The position numbers were made by a program, and so were the translations under genes. From positions 1,514,728 to 1,578,727 of the forward strand of contig NZ_SJPG01000001.1 in NCBI RefSeq assembly GCF_007859715.1: 64,000 bases of DNA, read 5' to 3'. Numbering within the stretch: the first letter of the stretch is position 1; every line of letters begins with the position of its first letter. Below the pieces are notes generated by a model. That model had not been told where the DNA came from and did not search any database. It worked only from the letters and a program-made list of their open reading frames with translations. Below are positions 1-9,641 of the stretch, in pieces. Origin of the DNA: Rubinisphaera italica (lineage in GTDB: Bacteria > Planctomycetota > Planctomycetia > Planctomycetales > Planctomycetaceae).

Positions 1-377
1 AGATCTGCCCCTGCAGAGACGGCCCTTTGCAGCAAATTGTAATCGAGTTCCGCCCGAGAAAGCACGACTCCTCCAGCGGTTGGCAATCGAACGGATTGAC
101 TGGCCGATTTCAAGACAAAGGATTTCAAAGGAATCGCTCGGGTCAGCACCTCCGACAATCCCAGATGCTCAAGCTGCCGAACTGCTCGCCCACTTAAGCA
201 ACAGCCGCACACTTTGGCTCGGGGGAATGTTTTCTTTTCGACAATTAATACTTTAAATCCCTCTTGGGCGAGTAGAAAAGCAGAGGCAGCGCCAGCAGGT
301 CCTGCTCCAATAACGACCACGTCCCATAACTGAGTAGCTGCTTTTGTCAGCGAAATATCTGTAATGGATTGATTCAA
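1..377 (-). CDS. FAD-dependent oxidoreductase, geranylgeranyl-reductase/UbiH-like (partial, runs off left edge)
   Basis: Reading the minus strand from a TTG at 375-377 gives an N-terminus that contains a dinucleotide-binding fold, VVVIGAGPAGAASAFLLA, ending in an acidic residue of the second strand (VEKK), and then the cysteine-rich segment FPRAKVCGCCLSGRAV. That pattern is typical of the geranylgeranyl reductase/halogenase-like flavoprotein group, which use FAD to reduce or oxidise isoprenoid, quinone or polyketide substrates. The TTG overlaps the TGA of the upstream methyltransferase (TTGA arrangement), so the two are translationally coupled. No ATG is available before the Rossmann motif, which is why TTG is chosen. 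Only about 125 codons are present; the rest lies beyond the window. From family knowledge, this oxidoreductase-methyltransferase pair often accompanies a type III polyketide synthase; that gene is not visible here, so the pathway is an inference. Confidence 0.75.
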   Translation of the reverse strand, partial: MNQSITDISLTKAATQLWDVVVIGAGPAGAASAFLLAQEGFKVLIVEKKTFPRAKVCGCCLSGRAVRQLEHLGLSEVLTRAIPLKSFVLKSASQSVRLPTAGGVVLSRAELDYNLLQRAVSAGAD

Positions 378-1072
378 ACAGAAACCTTCCACTTCAGTAA
401 AAAACGTTCCGGCCAGAATCGAGTCACCGTTTCATTCTCCAGTCCAGCCTGCTGAGCCAGAGAATGAACTTCCTGTTCAGTGTAAGCGGCTTCGACAGAT
501 CGAGGACCATCCACATGAACGATCTTTGAACGGGACAACAGTCGCGTGCCCCACCAGGCCAGTTGATAACCCCATCGGCTACGGCGGAGATCACTCACCA
601 GAACCAGTCGTTCTGCTCTGGATGCCATGCTTTTCAGTAATTCAATAGCTTGATCTTCCGATAAATGATGCAGAAATAAAGAGCAGAAGACGACATCGGC
701 CTGGAGGGAATGGTCAGGTTCCAGTGCATTTTGTATGTGCGTTTCAACAGGCAACTGAGCCGCTTCAAAATGACTGGCCGTCGTTTCAATGGCGGTCGGA
801 CTTAAATCGCAGGCGATCCACTTCATGTTGCAGCCGGCGGCCTGTCCTTTTTTTGCCAAAGTCAGCAGAACATCACCGCCACCACAGGCGACATCCAATA
901 CCGACAGAGGTTTTTCCGTTTCCTGAGAAAGCGTGAGTATGTTCCGCCATAGCATGCGTGTGCTGCACGTCACCAGATTGATCCGAGCGAGTCCCTGTAA
1001 TGCCATTGCATGTTCGGCTCGATCCAAATCGGGATCATCCATCAATTCCCCTTGCAGGTTTCGACTCTTCAA
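374..1072 (-). CDS. Class I SAM-dependent methyltransferase
   Basis: 232 residues. The SAM-binding motif I is VLDVACGGGDVLLTL near residue 60, followed by an acidic motif II (WIACDLS) and a motif IV/post-I region FCSLFLHHLSEDQA. The N-terminal signature ELMDDPDLDRAEHAMALQGL is shared by small methyltransferases that sit beside flavoproteins and type III polyketide synthases, where they methylate an alkylresorcinol or pyrone-type product (family knowledge). The substrate cannot be read from the sequence. The stop codon overlaps the TTG start of the downstream flavoprotein by two bases, and both run leftward as one unit. The upstream 760 bp are noncoding and divergent from the histidine kinase gene, so the promoter of this operon probably lies there. 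Confidence 0.8.
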   Translation of the reverse strand: MKSRNLQGELMDDPDLDRAEHAMALQGLARINLVTCSTRMLWRNILTLSQETEKPLSVLDVACGGGDVLLTLAKKGQAAGCNMKWIACDLSPTAIETTASHFEAAQLPVETHIQNALEPDHSLQADVVFCSLFLHHLSEDQAIELLKSMASRAERLVLVSDLRRSRWGYQLAWWGTRLLSRSKIVHVDGPRSVEAAYTEQEVHSLAQQAGLENETVTRFWPERFLLKWKVSV

Positions 1073-1836
1073 ATTTACCGGAATTGTGAACTTTCCTTAC
1101 AAAAGGGGAGCAGAGATTATTCAAGTTATATTAGTCAGAACCTCTTGAAATGACAGACCCATAGAACTCAAAGTTCTCAATTGGTTACCAAAACAGCCAG
1201 ACCAGACTGCTGTATGTAATCGAACGTCGTCTAGAGCATATTCAAAAATTACCTGCAGCGTTCTTAGGACATTTGATGTCTATGCGACTGCAGATACCAA
1301 TTGAAAATGGTCTAAGTGGAACGTTCCCTCTAAGAATACGGATTGATACCTCTCAAACTCGCAGATCAAAACAACCCGAAATCTAAGCAGGAATGCCGTG
1401 TTGATACTACTATAGAGAGTTATCGCATGTCGATTCTTTTTGATAATCTTTAGCGAACTATAAACTGTCCAATCGATGAACATTTTCTTTCCAGTACTAG
1501 TCTGGCAGAGTTGTGTCTCCCCTGAATTTCAGAGATTTATTAATGGTACATGGATTGCGGTACGAAATGATTCACTTGTGATTTCAACGTGAAGTCCGTA
1601 TCTGGTGAGTCAACGATTTTACTCTCAATCTCCCACCAAAGGAGGTTGCCTGCCAGTTGTGTTTTAACAGGTGAAATTCTTAAAAATCGTTTGATGTGAA
1701 ATTCGCTACAATGATGACCGCGAAATATATGACAGCCAGATACTTCTGTATGATGAATAATGAAATACTTTGAACTGAGTGCAATAATGAAAATCTATGG
1801 TATTTCTCTTTTGATGAAATAAGGCGTTTGACGGAC
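1073..1836. other. Divergent intergenic region between methyltransferase and histidine kinase genes
   Basis: About 760 bp with no convincing gene. It holds one copy of a dispersed palindromic repeat (1231-1315). The rest is AT-rich with several short inverted repeats and must contain the promoters for the leftward methyltransferase unit and the rightward two-component genes. No strong -35/-10 pair or sigma-54 (-24/-12) site was recognised by eye. Confidence 0.5.
1231..1315 (+). repeat. Dispersed palindromic repeat, copy 1 (MITE/REP-like, ~84 bp)
   Basis: The left end reads TAGAGCATATTCAA and the reverse complement of the right end reads TAGACCATTTTCAA, giving imperfect 14-bp terminal inverted repeats. 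Inside, two CTGCAG sites lie in the two arms, so the whole element can fold into a long hairpin. A near-identical copy lies in inverted orientation at 45771-45854 and a longer, more diverged copy at 21678-21781. Ends begin and end with TA, consistent with a TA target duplication as in Tc1/mariner or IS630-derived miniature elements. No transposase is present. Confidence 0.7.
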
Positions 1837-2853
1837 ATGTTCAATTATAATTCCATTTTAGCGACCATTGTTCGTTCCCCATTGCGAATTCTCGTGATCA
1901 TCCTCGTGCTCATTTTCACGACCGAAGTATTTGTGATGCTGGTCCTGCCCTATATAATGCCTGATATTCTTGGTATTACAGGCGAAGCATTTTTTGACGC
2001 AATCTTGCTGACTCTGGTCTGTGCCTTACCGGTCTGGTTTGTGATTCTGGCTGCCAAGCAGGCCGAGCAGGAACGTGTTACGATGGCACGGGAATCGGAA
2101 GCTTTAAAAGCTCAGCAAATGATGACACTGGCCCAACTGGCAACCGGAGTTGCCCATGAGATACGTAATCCGCTCACATCAATTAAGATGCTGATTCAGG
2201 TCAACAAAGATAAATTTGCTGAAGAAGGCTTACCGACGGATGACCTGGAACTGGTTGTCCATGAAATTCGCCGCATGGAGCGTTCGGTGAACAGTTTGCT
2301 TGAATACGCCCGACCAGAACGCAGCGAGTTTGCGAAATTTACCATTCAGAAAATTATTCGTAATACCGCTCAATTGATTGAGAGCCGGTGTTCCACTCAA
2401 AATGTAGAGTTGGTGATCAATCTCCCCGAGATTCCTGCTACTATTGAAGGCGACTCCGCACAAATTCAGCAATTGCTGCTTAATCTTGTGCTGAACGCTC
2501 TCGATGCGATGCCTGAAGGGGGCAAGTTGACACTGGAAGTTTCTCAATCTCAAGAGACTTATCAGATCATTGTTCGAGATACAGGAACTGGTATCGCTCC
2601 TGCAGTCGAAAGTCGATTATTTTCTCCCTTCGTCACCACAAAGGATAATGGGGTCGGACTCGGGCTCGGCATCTGCAAACGAATTGCAGAAATGCATCAG
2701 GGCACTTTGACTGGAATGAATCGTCAGATACGGGGAGCAGAATTTTGTTTGACGCTCCCAATCACTCATGACTACTCTCATGCGAATATGGAATCAGAAC
2801 AGGATTCTGTGGATTTTCAATCTGGAACCGAGGCGTCATGCAAAGTCTATTAG
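1837..2853 (+). CDS. Membrane sensor histidine kinase (NtrB/ZraS-like)
   Basis: 338 residues from the ATG at 1837, which follows an AAGG-containing ribosome site; an in-frame TTG nine bases earlier is possible but has no spacing for such a site. Two hydrophobic segments (about residues 15-45 and 52-73) leave almost no periplasmic sensor domain. The HisKA dimerisation motif is GVAHEIRNPLTS (His107 from the ATG), followed by an N box (LNLVLNALDAMPEGG), G1 box (DTGTGI) and G2 box (GLGLGICKRI). It autophosphorylates on the histidine and passes phosphate to a response regulator. The gene overlaps the next one by 16 bp, so the NtrC-type activator downstream is its cognate partner. The short linker between the two membrane segments suggests that the signal is sensed in or near the membrane; the signal itself is unknown. 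Confidence 0.88.
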   Translation: MFNYNSILATIVRSPLRILVIILVLIFTTEVFVMLVLPYIMPDILGITGEAFFDAILLTLVCALPVWFVILAAKQAEQERVTMARESEALKAQQMMTLAQLATGVAHEIRNPLTSIKMLIQVNKDKFAEEGLPTDDLELVVHEIRRMERSVNSLLEYARPERSEFAKFTIQKIIRNTAQLIESRCSTQNVELVINLPEIPATIEGDSAQIQQLLLNLVLNALDAMPEGGKLTLEVSQSQETYQIIVRDTGTGIAPAVESRLFSPFVTTKDNGVGLGLGICKRIAEMHQGTLTGMNRQIRGAEFCLTLPITHDYSHANMESEQDSVDFQSGTEASCKVY

Positions 2854-4259
2854 TCATCGATGATGAACCTTCTATTCTGAAAGCTTTCGAACGGGCTTTT
2901 AGTAATGAGACGACTTGTGTGCTGACTGCCAAGAATGGAGCAGATGGGGAAAAGCTGTTCAAAGAAAAAAGTCCTGATGTCGTCGTGATTGATCTTCGCT
3001 TGCCTGACATGACAGGTCTTGAGCTATTCAAACGACTTCGAGAACAGGATCCCCGAATCCCATTCATATTTATCACTGGTCATGGCACGGTTGAGTCAGC
3101 AATTGAAGCGACCAAACTTGGTGCATATGACTATCTGTTCAAGCCGCTTGAACTGGACGAGATCCGATCATTGCTCGAAAAAGCATTCAATCTGAGTCGC
3201 CTGGTTCGTGTTCAGCCGGTTCTGGCAGAAGACGATGACATCACTTCTGGTGATGCCATTGTTGGTCGTTGTCGAGCCATGAAAGAAGTTTATAAGGCGA
3301 TCGGCAGAGTTGCTTCTCAGAATCTTACAGTTCTGTTACTCGGCGAGAGCGGGACAGGCAAAGAAGTTGTCGCCCAGGCCATCTATCATCATAGCGATCG
3401 AGCCAAAGCTCCATTTCAGGCGATCAATTGTGCGGCCATTCCAGACGCGTTACTCGAAAGCGAGATCTTCGGTCACGAACGAGGAGCATTCACGGATGCG
3501 AACCGACAGCGAATCGGCAAACTGGAGCAGGCCGATGGGGGCACGCTCTTCCTCGATGAAGTGGGCGACATGTCTCCGCTGACCCAGGCGAAACTGCTGC
3601 GTGTGCTTCAGGATAAGACATTCGAGCGTGTCGGTGGAAACAGCCCGATTACCGTTGATGTGCGCATTATTGCGGCTACGAATCATAATTTGAAACAGTT
3701 GGTCTCAGATGGTCTGTTTCGATCCGATCTTTATTTTCGTCTGTCGGTCGTGACAATCAATTTACCTCCTCTGCGAGAACGGGATGATGATATACGAATT
3801 CTCGCCGAGTTCTTTTTGAGGAAATACAGCGAGGAATTTGGCAAAGACATTCGTGGACTCACCCCAGAAACGCTGGAACTGCTTCAGGCGTACCGTTGGC
3901 CAGGAAATGTTCGAGAACTTGAAAGCGTGATGAAGCAATCGCTGCTGACAGCCCGTGGGAATCTGCTGCTGCCTGAATTTCTTCCTTCACTGGGAGACGC
4001 TTCTATCATTGGCGGATTGGGGACTACTGCAGATGATTACCTCTCAAGTCGTTTCGTGACAGAAAGGTTGGAAGCGGGAAGTGAAAACCTTTACAGCGAG
4101 GCGATTTCACTTGCAGAGAGTCACTTATTCCGACAGACGCTTCGCTTCACCAAAGGGAATCAACTCAAAGCTGCTGCGATTCTGGGGATTTCCAGAGTCA
4201 CATTACGAAGCAAGCTCAAGTCATTAAGTATTGAAGCCAGCGATTTCATGGAGACATGA
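2838..4259 (+). CDS. Sigma-54-dependent response regulator (NtrC family)
   Basis: 473 residues. An N-terminal receiver domain has the acidic pair D8/D9 and the phosphoacceptor D52 ([13 protein letters not shown]). The central AAA+ domain (about 145-380) has Walker A GESGTGKE, Walker B GGTLFLDE and the sigma-54 contact loop, which reads GAFTDA instead of the canonical GAFTGA. The C-terminus is a Fis-type helix-turn-helix (residues ~435-470, [21 protein letters not shown]). Phosphorylated by the overlapping histidine kinase gene, it would open RNA polymerase-sigma-54 promoters. Target genes are not obvious; the metal efflux genes next door converge on it and are not shown to be targets. GAFTDA occurs in other functional activators (family knowledge), so activity is expected. 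Confidence 0.9.
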   Translation: MQSLLVIDDEPSILKAFERAFSNETTCVLTAKNGADGEKLFKEKSPDVVVIDLRLPDMTGLELFKRLREQDPRIPFIFITGHGTVESAIEATKLGAYDYLFKPLELDEIRSLLEKAFNLSRLVRVQPVLAEDDDITSGDAIVGRCRAMKEVYKAIGRVASQNLTVLLLGESGTGKEVVAQAIYHHSDRAKAPFQAINCAAIPDALLESEIFGHERGAFTDANRQRIGKLEQADGGTLFLDEVGDMSPLTQAKLLRVLQDKTFERVGGNSPITVDVRIIAATNHNLKQLVSDGLFRSDLYFRLSVVTINLPPLRERDDDIRILAEFFLRKYSEEFGKDIRGLTPETLELLQAYRWPGNVRELESVMKQSLLTARGNLLLPEFLPSLGDASIIGGLGTTADDYLSSRFVTERLEAGSENLYSEAISLAESHLFRQTLRFTKGNQLKAAAILGISRVTLRSKLKSLSIEASDFMET

Positions 4260-4271
4260 ATTCAGGATCGA

Positions 4272-6152
4272 TTATTCCGAAGTCTCATAATCGATGATGG
4301 TTTTCGGAGGAATTGCCACGCGAAGTGCATTCAGCACAGCAACAACATCAATAATTTCCTGGCAGATGGCTCCCGCAACCGGCGGCAGGTAGCCCGTGGC
4401 TGCGAACATCATGCCGACAAGACTGAGTGCCATCCCGCCGATCGCACTTTGCAGGGCAATTCGTCGCATCCGACGACTGATATGCAGAAACTCATCGATC
4501 TTTCTGAGCGAACTATCTAAAACAACAACGTCTGCTGCCTCGGTTGTCACATCGCTATTTTGACCGAATGCGATTCCGACAGTCGCCGCCATCAGAGCAG
4601 GAGCATCGTTGATTCCATCACCGACAAACATCGTGTTGCCATTTTGCATTTCTTCATTCACGATCGTCAGCTTTTGTTCTGGTGTCTGACTGCTGAAGAC
4701 CGATGTAATGCCGACCTGTTCTGCCAGATAACTGACTTCCGATTCACGGTCGCCCGAAACAAGCAGAGTTCGCGTGATACGGTGACGCGGACCGAGATGA
4801 CCTATAAAATTCGCTCCATCCGGACGGGGGATATCGCGAAAACGATACGTAGCTGCATACTTGTCATCAATCAGAATGACACATTCCAGACCAGCCTGCT
4901 GCTCGGGCAATTCCTGGAGAAACTCGGGATGGAAACGACTTAATTTATTGCGGCTGGTTACCTGAATGGTTCGTCCAGCGACGATTCCCCATAAACCTTC
5001 ACCGGGTTTCTCGCTCAACTCCGAAGCATTTTTTAGCAGAGCCCCAGACTTTTTGGCTGCCTGAACGATCGCGTTGGAAAGGGGATGCTTGGAGTAAACT
5101 TCCAGACTGGCGACTAAAGAGAGAACATCTTCTGATTCAAAGGGAGGTGCAACAATCTGATCGGTCAAGTTGGGTTGGCCGTAAGTGAGTGTTCCGGTTT
5201 TATCAAAAATCAGCGTTCGACAGGTGTCGGCTGTTTCTAAAGAGGAGGGATCTCGAATGATGATTGCACGCCGTGCGGCGAGTGAAATCGACCCAATAAT
5301 TGCTACGGGAATTGCAATCAGTAAAGGGCAGGGGGTGGCAATGACCATGACCGCAAGAAACCGCACGGGATCTCCCGTGGCGATCCAGGCTGCAATTCCA
5401 ATAGCGACTGCAAGGGGGGTGTACCAGGCTCCGAGTTGATCAGCCATACGCCGCAGTTTGGGTTTTTGCTGTTCGGAAGCAGCCATGACTTCCATAATTT
5501 TTGCGTAGCGAGAATCGATTGCCAGCTTATCCGCTTTGATGATGAGAGCCGATTCTCCATTGATCGCCCCCGAGAGGACACTTGCTCCCGGCGTCTTGGT
5601 CATCATGTAAGGTTCGCCCGTCAGATACGATTCATCCATCACGCCGTGCCCTTCGATGACCGTTCCGTCAATGGGACAGGTTTCATGAGGAAAAACGGCC
5701 AGAGTATCTCCAATTGCGATCTCTTCCAGCGGAATGTCGACAACTTTAGAATCGACTTTTCGATGGGCATTGGAGGGCATCCTCTTACTGAGTGCTCTCA
5801 GCACTGAAGAAGCACTCCGCACCGCGTAAGATTCCAGGGCTTCTCCACCCGAGAGCATCAGCACGACCAGAGACCCCGCAAGATATTCACCAAGAATCGC
5901 CGAAACGACAATTGAAATGCCAGCCAGCAGATCGGAGCCGAATTCGCGGTGCAGCATTTTTAGTAAGAGATCCCATACCAGAGGGATTCCACACAAGGCT
6001 AACACAAGCCACAGTGGGATATTCGCAACGGTTTCGCCACTGCCGAATCCCAATCGCAACACCAGATACAGGGCAATCATAATGATCGAAAACAGTGCGA
6101 TTAATACACCACGCTGCTTCCACCACTTAAGCTCTAGAGTGGATTGCGACAT
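4272..6152 (-). CDS. Heavy-metal-translocating P1B-type ATPase (TPCP motif, no N-terminal metal-binding domain)
   Basis: 626 residues with the full P-type catalytic set: actuator motif SYLTGE (~175-180), transmembrane metal motif TPCP (273-276), phosphorylation site DKTGTLT (D317), nucleotide-binding HP pair (H356-P357) and hinge GDGINDAP (511-518). About six to eight membrane helices. The membrane motif is TPCP rather than CPC, CPH or SPC, which places it nearest the P1B-5 type described for nickel/iron pumps (family knowledge); the metal is therefore uncertain. There is no N-terminal HMA or CxxC domain. It lies 281 bp downstream of a CzcA-type RND pump on the same strand, suggesting a metal-export locus in which the ATPase moves ions to the periplasm. 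A CACGCCC/GGGCGTG hairpin (6375-6402) lies in the gap. Confidence 0.88.
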   Translation of the reverse strand: MSQSTLELKWWKQRGVLIALFSIIMIALYLVLRLGFGSGETVANIPLWLVLALCGIPLVWDLLLKMLHREFGSDLLAGISIVVSAILGEYLAGSLVVLMLSGGEALESYAVRSASSVLRALSKRMPSNAHRKVDSKVVDIPLEEIAIGDTLAVFPHETCPIDGTVIEGHGVMDESYLTGEPYMMTKTPGASVLSGAINGESALIIKADKLAIDSRYAKIMEVMAASEQQKPKLRRMADQLGAWYTPLAVAIGIAAWIATGDPVRFLAVMVIATPCPLLIAIPVAIIGSISLAARRAIIIRDPSSLETADTCRTLIFDKTGTLTYGQPNLTDQIVAPPFESEDVLSLVASLEVYSKHPLSNAIVQAAKKSGALLKNASELSEKPGEGLWGIVAGRTIQVTSRNKLSRFHPEFLQELPEQQAGLECVILIDDKYAATYRFRDIPRPDGANFIGHLGPRHRITRTLLVSGDRESEVSYLAEQVGITSVFSSQTPEQKLTIVNEEMQNGNTMFVGDGINDAPALMAATVGIAFGQNSDVTTEAADVVVLDSSLRKIDEFLHISRRMRRIALQSAIGGMALSLVGMMFAATGYLPPVAGAICQEIIDVVAVLNALRVAIPPKTIIDYETSE

Positions 6153-6433
6153 AGAAAGGACTCTTGTTTTGGATTGATGACTAAAATGAAATTATGCAAG
6201 AGCTTATCACAGTTCCAATTACTACAGCGACTTATTGATGGTATGAGCCCTAATTTTCCAGTCAATCACCCGTTACGCATTTGCGGAACTGGCTATGGTA
6301 ACCGGATATTCAGTTTGAATTTGGTTTCGTGTAATATTCTGAATATTGAGAAGGGAATGGTCGTCGGTAATCCCCACGCCCATCACTTTGTTCTGGGGCG
6401 TGCTTACCCAACTAACGATGCACCCGGTGCCAA

Positions 6434-9400
6434 TTAGTCAAGTGCCGTCTCGGGATCGTAGTGATGAGTCAGTTTGATATCGTGTAAGCCTCGGGCGAAC
6501 CACGGATAAATCGTTGGAACAACGAGCGATGTCAACAGTGTCGAGGTGATCAGACCACCAATAACAACTGTGGCGAGAGGTCGCTGCATTTCTGCCCCAT
6601 CACTTGTCGACATTGCCATTGGCAAAAATCCCAGACTGGCCACTAACGCAGTCATTAAAATTGGACGGAGACGGACCAGAGCCGTGTCGTGGCTGACCTG
6701 ATCGAGTGGCATGCCTATCTTGCGGGAGTGTTCTGCCGCACTAACCCAGACCAGACCGTTGAGCACCGCTACTCCAAACAAAGCGATAAAACCAACTCCC
6801 GCAGAAATACTGAACGGCATTCCTCGCAGATAGAGTGCGATAATTCCACCGGAAGCAGCCATCGGAACCGCGAGAAAGATCAACATCGCCAGTCGCATGG
6901 ATCCGAGACTTGTGTGCAACAGCAACATGATGATGATCAGAACAATCGGCGTGATAATGACCAGTCGTCGGCTAGCCGACTGCAGATTCTCGAAGTCTCC
7001 CCCCCAGCGAACTTCATAACCGGGAGCAAATTCGACTTTTTCTGCCACCGCTGTCTGAGCTTCATTCACAAACGACGCGACATCCCGACCGCGGACATTC
7101 GCTGAAATGAATGTTCGCCTGCGATTTCCTTCGTGTTCAATTGTTGGTGGAGTTTCTTCGAGCGCGATATCAGCCAGTTCCTTTAACGGCACCGATTTTC
7201 CATTGTCATCAGCCACGGGAATCTGTTCCAGCAGGTTGATCTTCTCACGCCATTGTTCAGGAATGCGAACAATAATTGGGTAACGAGCCCGGCCCTCAAA
7301 AATCTGCCCGACTTGATGTCCTCCCAGCGAGGACACAACATCTAAAACTGTCTGGGCATCGATTCCGTATTGAGCCAGTGCTTCAGGTCTGGTCTTGATT
7401 GTTAACGTCGAAAGGTTCGACTGATAATCGGCCTTCACATCGACGGCTCCGGGAATCGCCCGCAGAACAGCTTCAATTTCTTTACCCTTCTGCCCGAGGA
7501 TTTCCATATCATCGCCGTATAACAGAACCGCAACATCGGCTTTCACACCGGCGACCAGTTCATCGACACGCATTTCAATCGGCTGGGTAAAGCCAAAGGC
7601 CACTCCAGGAACATTGGCATTGAGTTCTTCAGACATCTGTTCAATCAACTCGTCGCGAGTCTTATGCGATGGCCAATCGTGAACCGGTTTAAGCAATACC
7701 CAAACGTCTGTTTGATGAACTCCCATCACATCGTTGGCGATTTCCGGACGCCCTGTTTTACTGAAGACCGTTTTCACTTCGGGATACTTCATGAGAATTT
7801 TTTCGATCTGTGTCGACATCTCAATAGAACCTTCCAGCGTTGCACTGGGGAGTCGCTGGGCTTCGATCAATAAGTCTCCTTCTTCGAGCCGGGGCATGAA
7901 CTCGGCTCCCAGATTGCGAGCCATCGGAATGCTGATCGAAAATACAGAAAGAGCAATAATGATCGTCACCAGCGGATGCAGAATCGCGCGACTGACGAGT
8001 GGTTCGTAAAAGAATTTGACGATTCGTACCAGGAAGATTTCGTCTTCCTTCATCTTCTTCGGCAGGAAGATGGATGCCATTGCTGGCATGAAAGTGAGTG
8101 AGAGAATTAATGAGCCACCTAAGGCAAACAGAACCGTTAAGGCCATCGGACGAAAGAGTTTACCTTCGGTTCCTTCCAGGAGCAGGATCGGCAAAAAGAC
8201 CACGGCAATGATCAATTCCCCGAACATGGTCGGTTTTCGAACTTCGACAGCTGCGTCCAGAATGATATCTTCATGTTTCGTATCGCCATTATCGTGAGAG
8301 AGTTTCCGAATACAGTTCTCTACCATGATGACACTGCTGTCGACAATCAAACCAAAGTCAATCGCCCCCAGGCTCATCAAACTGGCGGTCACTCCTGTGA
8401 AGGCCATGACGTTGGTTGCAAATAACATCGACAACGGAATGGCCATTGCAACAATGATGCCCGCACGCAAGTTGCCCAGCATCAGCAGGAGTACCACGAT
8501 CACCAGCATGCCCCCTTCGGTCAGATTGGTGAGGACTGTTTTCAATGTGCGGCCAATCAGGGCGGCTCGGTCATAAGTCACCTCGAGTCGAACTCCTTCA
8601 GGCAAAGTCTCTTCGATTTCTTTCAGACGTTCCTTTGCCGCGATCACAACTTCGCGAGAGTTCTCACCGATGAGCATCATCACAAGTCCTGTGACCGCTT
8701 CGCCTCGACCATCACGGGTGACAGCTCCCTGGCGAGTCATCGGTTCGATACTGACTTTGGCAATATCTCTCAGCAGAATTGGGGTTCCATCAGGTTCGCG
8801 ACGAATCACAACCGATTCAATATCGGCTTCATCTTCTAGGAGAGACACGCCGCGAATGAAACGTTGTTCGTCGTGATGAATAACGTACCCACCACCAGAG
8901 GTATTATTATTCGACTGCAGTCGCTGAAAGAGCAGATCCATCGAAATGCCGTAGCTGGTCATTCGATCGGGATCGGGCTGGACTTCAAATGTTTTATAGT
9001 AGCCGCCATGGGTATTAATTTCGGTAACACCATTCACTTGCCGCAGGCGGGAAGCAATGTCCCATTCGAGCATGGTGCGTAATTCCATCGGCGTATGTCG
9101 GTCGCTGCGAACTTCAAACTGCAGAATTTCCCCTAAAGCAGTCGTGAGTGGTCCCACAGTGGGCGAACCATAACCGGCAGGAATACTGCTCGCAGCATCG
9201 GCAAGACGTTCAGTGACGAGCTGACGTGCCCGATAAATTTCCGTGCCTTCTTTGAAAACGATTGTGACCACCGAAATCCCAAACTTAGAGACTGATCGCA
9301 GTTCTTCCACATCGGGTAATCCTCCCATCGTATTTTCGACGGGATAGGTCACGTAGCGCTCGACTTCAACAGGCGAGAGCGAACCGGCATCGGTCACAAC

Positions 9401-9544
9401 CTGCACCTGCACGTTGGTCATATCGGGCACGGCATCAATTGGAAGATGCAAGGCAGAATACAGCCCTCCCAGTGCCATCAACATTGTAAGGATGATGACT
9501 AGACCGCGATTGACCAGTGAGAGTTCAATAATTTTCGTGAGCAT
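6434..9544 (-). CDS. czcA: CzcA-type heavy-metal RND efflux pump
   Basis: 1036 residues, normal length for the HME-RND family. It is an inner-membrane, proton-driven trimer with twelve helices and two large periplasmic loops. The N-terminus VNRGLVIILTMLMALGG and the proton-relay segment in TM4, DFGLIVDSSVIMVEN (D396, D402, E409), match the subgroup that exports divalent ions such as Zn, Co, Cd or Ni, in contrast to the Cu/Ag-type pump at 41529-44987. The adaptor gene lies 97 bp upstream on the same strand. No outer-membrane TolC partner is encoded in this cluster; one of the TolC proteins elsewhere in the window, or one outside it, may serve. Confidence 0.9.
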   Translation of the reverse strand: MLTKIIELSLVNRGLVIILTMLMALGGLYSALHLPIDAVPDMTNVQVQVVTDAGSLSPVEVERYVTYPVENTMGGLPDVEELRSVSKFGISVVTIVFKEGTEIYRARQLVTERLADAASSIPAGYGSPTVGPLTTALGEILQFEVRSDRHTPMELRTMLEWDIASRLRQVNGVTEINTHGGYYKTFEVQPDPDRMTSYGISMDLLFQRLQSNNNTSGGGYVIHHDEQRFIRGVSLLEDEADIESVVIRREPDGTPILLRDIAKVSIEPMTRQGAVTRDGRGEAVTGLVMMLIGENSREVVIAAKERLKEIEETLPEGVRLEVTYDRAALIGRTLKTVLTNLTEGGMLVIVVLLLMLGNLRAGIIVAMAIPLSMLFATNVMAFTGVTASLMSLGAIDFGLIVDSSVIMVENCIRKLSHDNGDTKHEDIILDAAVEVRKPTMFGELIIAVVFLPILLLEGTEGKLFRPMALTVLFALGGSLILSLTFMPAMASIFLPKKMKEDEIFLVRIVKFFYEPLVSRAILHPLVTIIIALSVFSISIPMARNLGAEFMPRLEEGDLLIEAQRLPSATLEGSIEMSTQIEKILMKYPEVKTVFSKTGRPEIANDVMGVHQTDVWVLLKPVHDWPSHKTRDELIEQMSEELNANVPGVAFGFTQPIEMRVDELVAGVKADVAVLLYGDDMEILGQKGKEIEAVLRAIPGAVDVKADYQSNLSTLTIKTRPEALAQYGIDAQTVLDVVSSLGGHQVGQIFEGRARYPIIVRIPEQWREKINLLEQIPVADDNGKSVPLKELADIALEETPPTIEHEGNRRRTFISANVRGRDVASFVNEAQTAVAEKVEFAPGYEVRWGGDFENLQSASRRLVIITPIVLIIIMLLLHTSLGSMRLAMLIFLAVPMAASGGIIALYLRGMPFSISAGVGFIALFGVAVLNGLVWVSAAEHSRKIGMPLDQVSHDTALVRLRPILMTALVASLGFLPMAMSTSDGAEMQRPLATVVIGGLITSTLLTSLVVPTIYPWFARGLHDIKLTHHYDPETALD

Positions 9545-9641
9545 GATGGAAAGTCAGTCTGAAAAGTCGAACTCTGTTGGAGATAGAGTTCTTAGCTGGA
9601 ATGTCGGAGGGAGAGATAATGAAGCAATGGATGAGAATGAC

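Noticed and set aside
1280..1483. 67-codon minus-strand frame in the intergenic region
   Set aside because: Its 3' part lies in the dispersed repeat and the rest is AT-rich with no domain or ribosome site.
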